A stretch of 64,000 bases of DNA. It comes from Phellopilus nigrolimitatus. Lineage: Eukaryota; Basidiomycota; Agaricomycetes; Hymenochaetales; Hymenochaetaceae. Below the pieces are notes generated by a model, which did not search any database, was not told the origin of the DNA, and saw only the letters and a program-made list of their open reading frames with translations. Both the position numbers and the translations under genes were made by a program. This document shows, piece by piece, positions 58,148 to 64,000 of this stretch. Within the stretch, counting starts at the first letter, position 1; the number at the start of each line of letters is the position of its first letter. The DNA is taken from positions 1 to 64,000 of the forward strand of contig JAJOHG010000001.1 of the NCBI GenBank assembly GCA_021029095.1. Reading direction: 5' to 3'.

Positions 58148-58428
58148 CAGGTGGCGCCAAAAAGTGTTGACGCACCCCCAAAAAGGGAAGGTGATTCACA
58201 TCTGCCTGTGAGACGCGCACAGCACACTTGTCGCTTGGCTGTCGCGTCCAGTTACACACGCTAGATACATCCACAAAAAATGCTTAAGCGCCGGAAAAGC
58301 TGTGTCATGCATATAGCAAGCAAACATGATGTATATGCGAAGGAACTAAGGAGAAAAAGTGCCCAGGATGGCGGATGCGAATCACTTTCTTTTTTTGGAG
58401 GTGCGTCAACACTTTTTGGCGCCACCTG
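58148..58428. mobile_element. Tc1/mariner-type MITE
   Basis: A 281-bp element bounded by TA on both sides (58146-58147 and 58429-58430). Its terminal inverted repeats begin CAGGTGGCGCCAAAAAGTGT; the first 29 bp are perfect and similarity continues to about 59 bp with roughly six mismatches. The TA target and CAG...CTG ends fit the Tc1/mariner superfamily. No transposase is inside. Confidence 0.85.
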
Positions 58429-58908
58429 TATATCGTTCATCTTCAACGTGCATGTAGCATACATAAATCTCAGGATCTAGTACAACAGTAAATTCATTCT
58501 TTGTTTGGCTTATTCGTGTCAGTTCGTGTTTTCCACCGATACATCAAGATTCAGTCTGACTGTCATGATAACCCCAAGATCCCAAGACCGAAGACCAATA
58601 TAAACGAAAACAGAACGGGAGCGTAGTGGGCGGTCGTAGAAGTTGGGAACGATGTGCAGACAAAGTAATACGAAGGGAAAGAGATAAAGAGTCCATTACT
58701 AATACGCTATGGTATAACAGAATACGCAGATCGGACATTATTCACGTCTCGTTCAACCTCCAAGCGTGCATACGAATTCGAGCGATGCTTAAGGGAGAAA
58801 TAAATGCGTCATCACCGGCGTCGTCTACTATCTGAGTCAAAAAAGAGTGAGTGAAGCCCGACCAACTGTCAAAGGGAGTAGACTCACAACAATGTATACG
58901 GACCCGGC
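58429..58908. other. Intergenic region
   Basis: Region between the MITE and the 3' end of the Hog1-type kinase gene; no gene recognised. Confidence 0.4.
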
Positions 58909-60787
<1,879 letters not shown>

Positions 60788-61818
60788 CGTTCTGCACGTT
60801 ATTCAGAGTCTTCGTTGTGTTCGTCGAGAAGTGAATGGTAGGAGAAGGGTTGAAACGGGCGCAGATGGAAGGCTCGTATCACTCTGGAGTGTGGGGCGAA
60901 GCCGCTGTCCGGATTTGTGGCGACGCTGGCGAAAGCTGGCAGGACGGTGCAGAGAAGACTGTCTGTCTCAGCGCGACGATGTCGAGATTAAAGTCGAGGG
61001 CGCCGGGGGTAAGATGGTGGTGGTGTGGAGTCTCGCCGTCGATACGGTCTAACGAATACCCTTGGTGTAAGTCTGTAAGTAAGTATGACGCCTCGACCCT
61101 CTGACTTCTAACCCTATATCGCCACATCCGAATTTTAATTTCCCCTCTGAGCGGGTACAGTGACGACATGGTAACCCTAGAATCACGCTAATTCTACCTA
61201 CTTCCCCATAGCATCTCACCGCTCTCTCAGAATACATCTGTATACGTATTCCAGTGCTCTGTCTCGTCTCCGAAGAGTCTTTTCGTTTGTAAGTCCGGAC
61301 GTCTAAAGTAAAATTTAACCGAACGGTGTCGCGGGGTTTTTATATGCCGGACGTCAAAGTGCATACCTAAAAACTAAGCTCCATCTTTTAACGAGGAAAG
61401 CTCTTGCGCCAAGTGAGTAAAATTGTTTGAAAGCTATTCTTTGCTCTTTTTCAGCCTGGAAAGGAGGCCTTCAGTTGCCAAATGGCGTGTCCTGCCCTCA
61501 CATACACAGCAAGATATATCGGGATCATCGCACCCCTAATGCAACAGGTATGCCTGGACTTGGTCTGGAGTGGCTCTGGACGCTTATTTTATTCAGTGGT
61601 TACTGATCGAAGCAGTATCGAAGTCTGATGACGACATCGGCGACTTCGGATTACACGCATCGCACAAATCAACGTGTTCGTGGGTGCATATTTATTGACG
61701 CGACGCGACGCGTCACAAAGTAAGAAAGATGTGAGAACCAATCGTATAAAGCGCGGAATACAGATATCAAGACCCAAAGCATACGAAATACACGAAGAAA
61801 CCCCAATTACAGCTCGCA
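60788..61818. other. Intergenic region, Hog1 promoter and 3' end of the methyltransferase
   Basis: No coding signal on either strand. Overlapping open frames of about 60-100 codons at 60756-61237 on both strands look like chance. It includes a palindromic-looking ACGCGACGCGACGCGT at about 61695-61711. Confidence 0.45.
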
Positions 61819-64000
61819 TTACTCCATTTCCTTGCGCCGATCCCCTTTGTATACTGCTTTCTCCAGCTCTCTGCCTAGTGCCTCGCCCAGCGGCCAGGGC
61901 ACAGCGTTTCCAATTTGCTTGTGCATCTAGCAGTCACAATTAATAATAATCACTTCACAAGACTTTTATACGCGACTCTTACCGTTCTCACTCTGTCGTC
62001 CAGCGCGTAGAACTGGAAGTCATCTGGGAAGCCTTGCGACCGCGCCAGCTCGCGCACAGTGACCATCCGCTTGCACTGTATCCAGTCCTCTTCAACACAC
62101 CGACATAGAAAAAGAGGAAGACACGTACCCAAGGGTTGAGCACCTTGCTCTGTTTCGCGGTGACGCCGACGTTTGTCACCGTCGTGTTGAAGTACCCGTC
62201 TGCTTCTAGTCTGGAGTACATCGCTTCACCGCATTGCTTCAACACTCCATTTATTAGAAGAAGAAAAAATTAGATCCGCCCACCTGCTCTGTATCCGCTC
62301 CGCGCATTGGCTGACGATGCGTTCATGACTTGCCACGCCCAGAGTTTCGGTTTATTATTGAGACCTGAATCAAAAGTGTCAGTTCATAATTTGAAAAGGT
62401 TAGAGGAAAGAGACACGCTTTTGTAGTTCGCCCCTTCCTCAAGCGGTATATTAGCCACGCTCTCGATGAGCTCGTCTTTCAAGCACGGTGTGACATGCTG
62501 GATGTCCGTGGCCGGCCGCCGCCGACACCGCGCCTGAAACCCCGACCGTGGCGCATGTTCATACGGAATTTCCCCGACTAGCCCGCAGCGGTCATCCCCG
62601 TAGTGCGAGGTGACTTGCAGGACATCCCGTATCTCTGATTGCTCCCGCTGGTCACGGGTCTCTTTGTATATCTTGTGTGGGTTCGCCCTGCGCGCAAATC
62701 AGTCAATATTTTTGTAATATCACCCTTCCCCGACCAAGGGAATTGATGGAGACAATCGTATATACTTACCAATCCCAGCGTTTCAGGTCCGAGATCGCGT
62801 CGCGCACACTGACGAACGGAAGCGGTGCGGCAATGGAGTTCGAATCAATAGGTGCGACGACCTCGCCGTTCGGGAACGTTATCCCTAACGAGCGCGCGCG
62901 GGGGAAGTGGTGTGTGCACGCGGGGAACTCGGGGAGCGTGCATCCGCGCCCCGCCTGCGCACCCCATAGGAAGAAGCGCACGCGCGATTGTGGCGCACCG
63001 TAGTGTGCTGCTTGGAGAAGGCCAAAGCGTACTTGATAGCTACCACTCTTTCAATATCAACTTTGTATAAAAAGAGATAAGAAATTCATTACCCTAAAGC
63101 CGTCAACGCGCGCACCAGATACTTGATGCCGCCCTTCTCGATGCCACCTTCCACAGCGTACCTATTCCGCTGGGTCGCCATAATTCGGTGATCAGCGAAT
63201 CCCTCGACGTTCTCGAAGAGGCAGTATTTTGGACGCAGGTGGTCAACCCATGCGATTGTGTTGAGAACGAGCTCGTTCTGCAGGTCGTCCGCCTTCTGAA
63301 ACATGTTCAGCGACGAATGCGGTTGACTTTTTCAACACGAAGATTAGTTCTTGGTGTGCTAGTCGTATTCTCGTTGGTCCCTTGATTATGGCTTACCATG
63401 GAAAACCGGATACGATGCAGTCGATATCCTCGCGCCGTGGAGGCGGGGGAAGCTTTCCCTCGTCAACAAGGCTTTCCAACGTCATGTGCGAGCCATTCGC
63501 CCGCAAGATCGAGTACTCTAACATCTTGTTTGCGCACTGATTATATACAATTGTTTCGTAGCTATTTTTTCTGATTTACTGTGTATCAAAACTCCAAAAT
63601 GACACAAATAATCGCAGACATACTTCAGTGTCTTTGCCGCGCTCGGGTCGATCTCGATGGCGTGCGTCAGCTTCATCTTTCCTGCCTGGGAGAGCCCTAG
63701 CGGGAAAGCGCCGACGCCCGCGAAGGGGTCGAAAATCCTGAGTGGCGTCCTGCGAGCCTTCCATTCTAAGAGCGCCTCCGTCTCACGCACTTCTGGGCCC
63801 ATGCAGGCACCGCATAGAAAAAAATTGCTTGTGTGGAGTGGTAATAGTGTTTCCGTCGAAGCGCGATTTACAGACGGTGCACATTGTGTGACGTAGAAAT
63901 GGAGTGGGGATGCAGTGAGCCAGACGCGGAGATTTCGGACAGAATCTTTTTGGAGGACGTAACATTTCCCAAGTACATCGGCGGACGAGAATTGTAGCTC
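61819..64000 (-). CDS. C5 cytosine DNA methyltransferase with BAH-like N-terminal end (5' truncated by window edge)
   Basis: The gene runs off the right edge. The visible start is a BAH-like stretch (ADVLGKCYVLQKD ... LHFYVTQC). The methyltransferase domain follows with its ordered motifs: I, DPFAGVGAFPLGL; IV, GFPCQPHSTLNMF with the catalytic Cys; VI, FENVEGF; VIII, QSRVRFFLWG; IX/X, RELARSQGFPDDF and QIGNAVPWPLGEALG. The target-recognition part lies between VIII and IX (about 62150-62800). Motif IV has PCQPH, close to fungal Masc-type and Dnmt1-like enzymes. The C-terminus is KGDRRKEME (stop 61819-61821). At least six small introns. It probably maintains 5mC, often on transposons, in this genome; the type of BAH domains and start codon lie outside the window. 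Confidence 0.9.

Overview
The window is nuclear DNA of a filamentous basidiomycete, most likely an Agaricomycete. The genes are split by many 47-100 nt GT-AG introns, coding DNA is locally very GC-rich, and the gene set is typical of that group: a Hog1-type MAP kinase, Exo84, GH47 and GH5 mannanase, a fungal xanthine dioxygenase, DUF2235, a two-domain amidohydrolase and a BAH-type DNA methyltransferase. No tRNA, rRNA, CRISPR or autonomous transposase was seen.

Layout. 0.5-12.9 kb: BCAS3-like WD40 protein, TDA3-like FAD oxidoreductase, enolase, a hypothetical GC-rich gene, NOP10 (minus strand) and a DUF2156-like acyltransferase. 13.4-18.3 kb: left arm of a 4.9 kb inverted duplication with an intact amidohydrolase and a truncated neighbour. 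18.4-28.8 kb, minus strand: GNAT-ankyrin protein, second DUF2156 paralogue, CorA Mg2+ transporter, GH47 mannosidase. 29-40.6 kb: xanthine dioxygenase, centrin, mannanase, MARVEL-like membrane protein (minus), NPC2-like lipid carrier, DUF2235 hydrolase. 41-49 kb: SDR (minus), then the right arm of the inverted duplication with the second intact amidohydrolase (minus) and the complete neighbour gene. 49.3-50.0 kb: a non-autonomous transposon with terminal repeats, a target duplication and an internal hairpin. 50-64 kb: DUS2, an MDR reductase, then on the minus strand a C2H2 factor, Exo84, a Tc1/mariner-type MITE, Hog1 and a DNA methyltransferase cut off by the window edge.

The genes are mostly unrelated housekeeping or secretory functions and do not form an obvious biosynthetic cluster. 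The most unusual features are the inverted duplication, the amidohydrolase with micro-exons of 7, 11, 12 and 12 nt conserved in both copies, the duplicated DUF2156-like pair with a shared core promoter, and three kinds of inverted-repeat element. Several genes in the first 10 kb show +1 frame changes, often at short homopolymers, which look more like extra bases in the assembly than gene decay. Exon boundaries are my own splice calls from the sequence; where I give them, the summed exons stay in frame unless stated.
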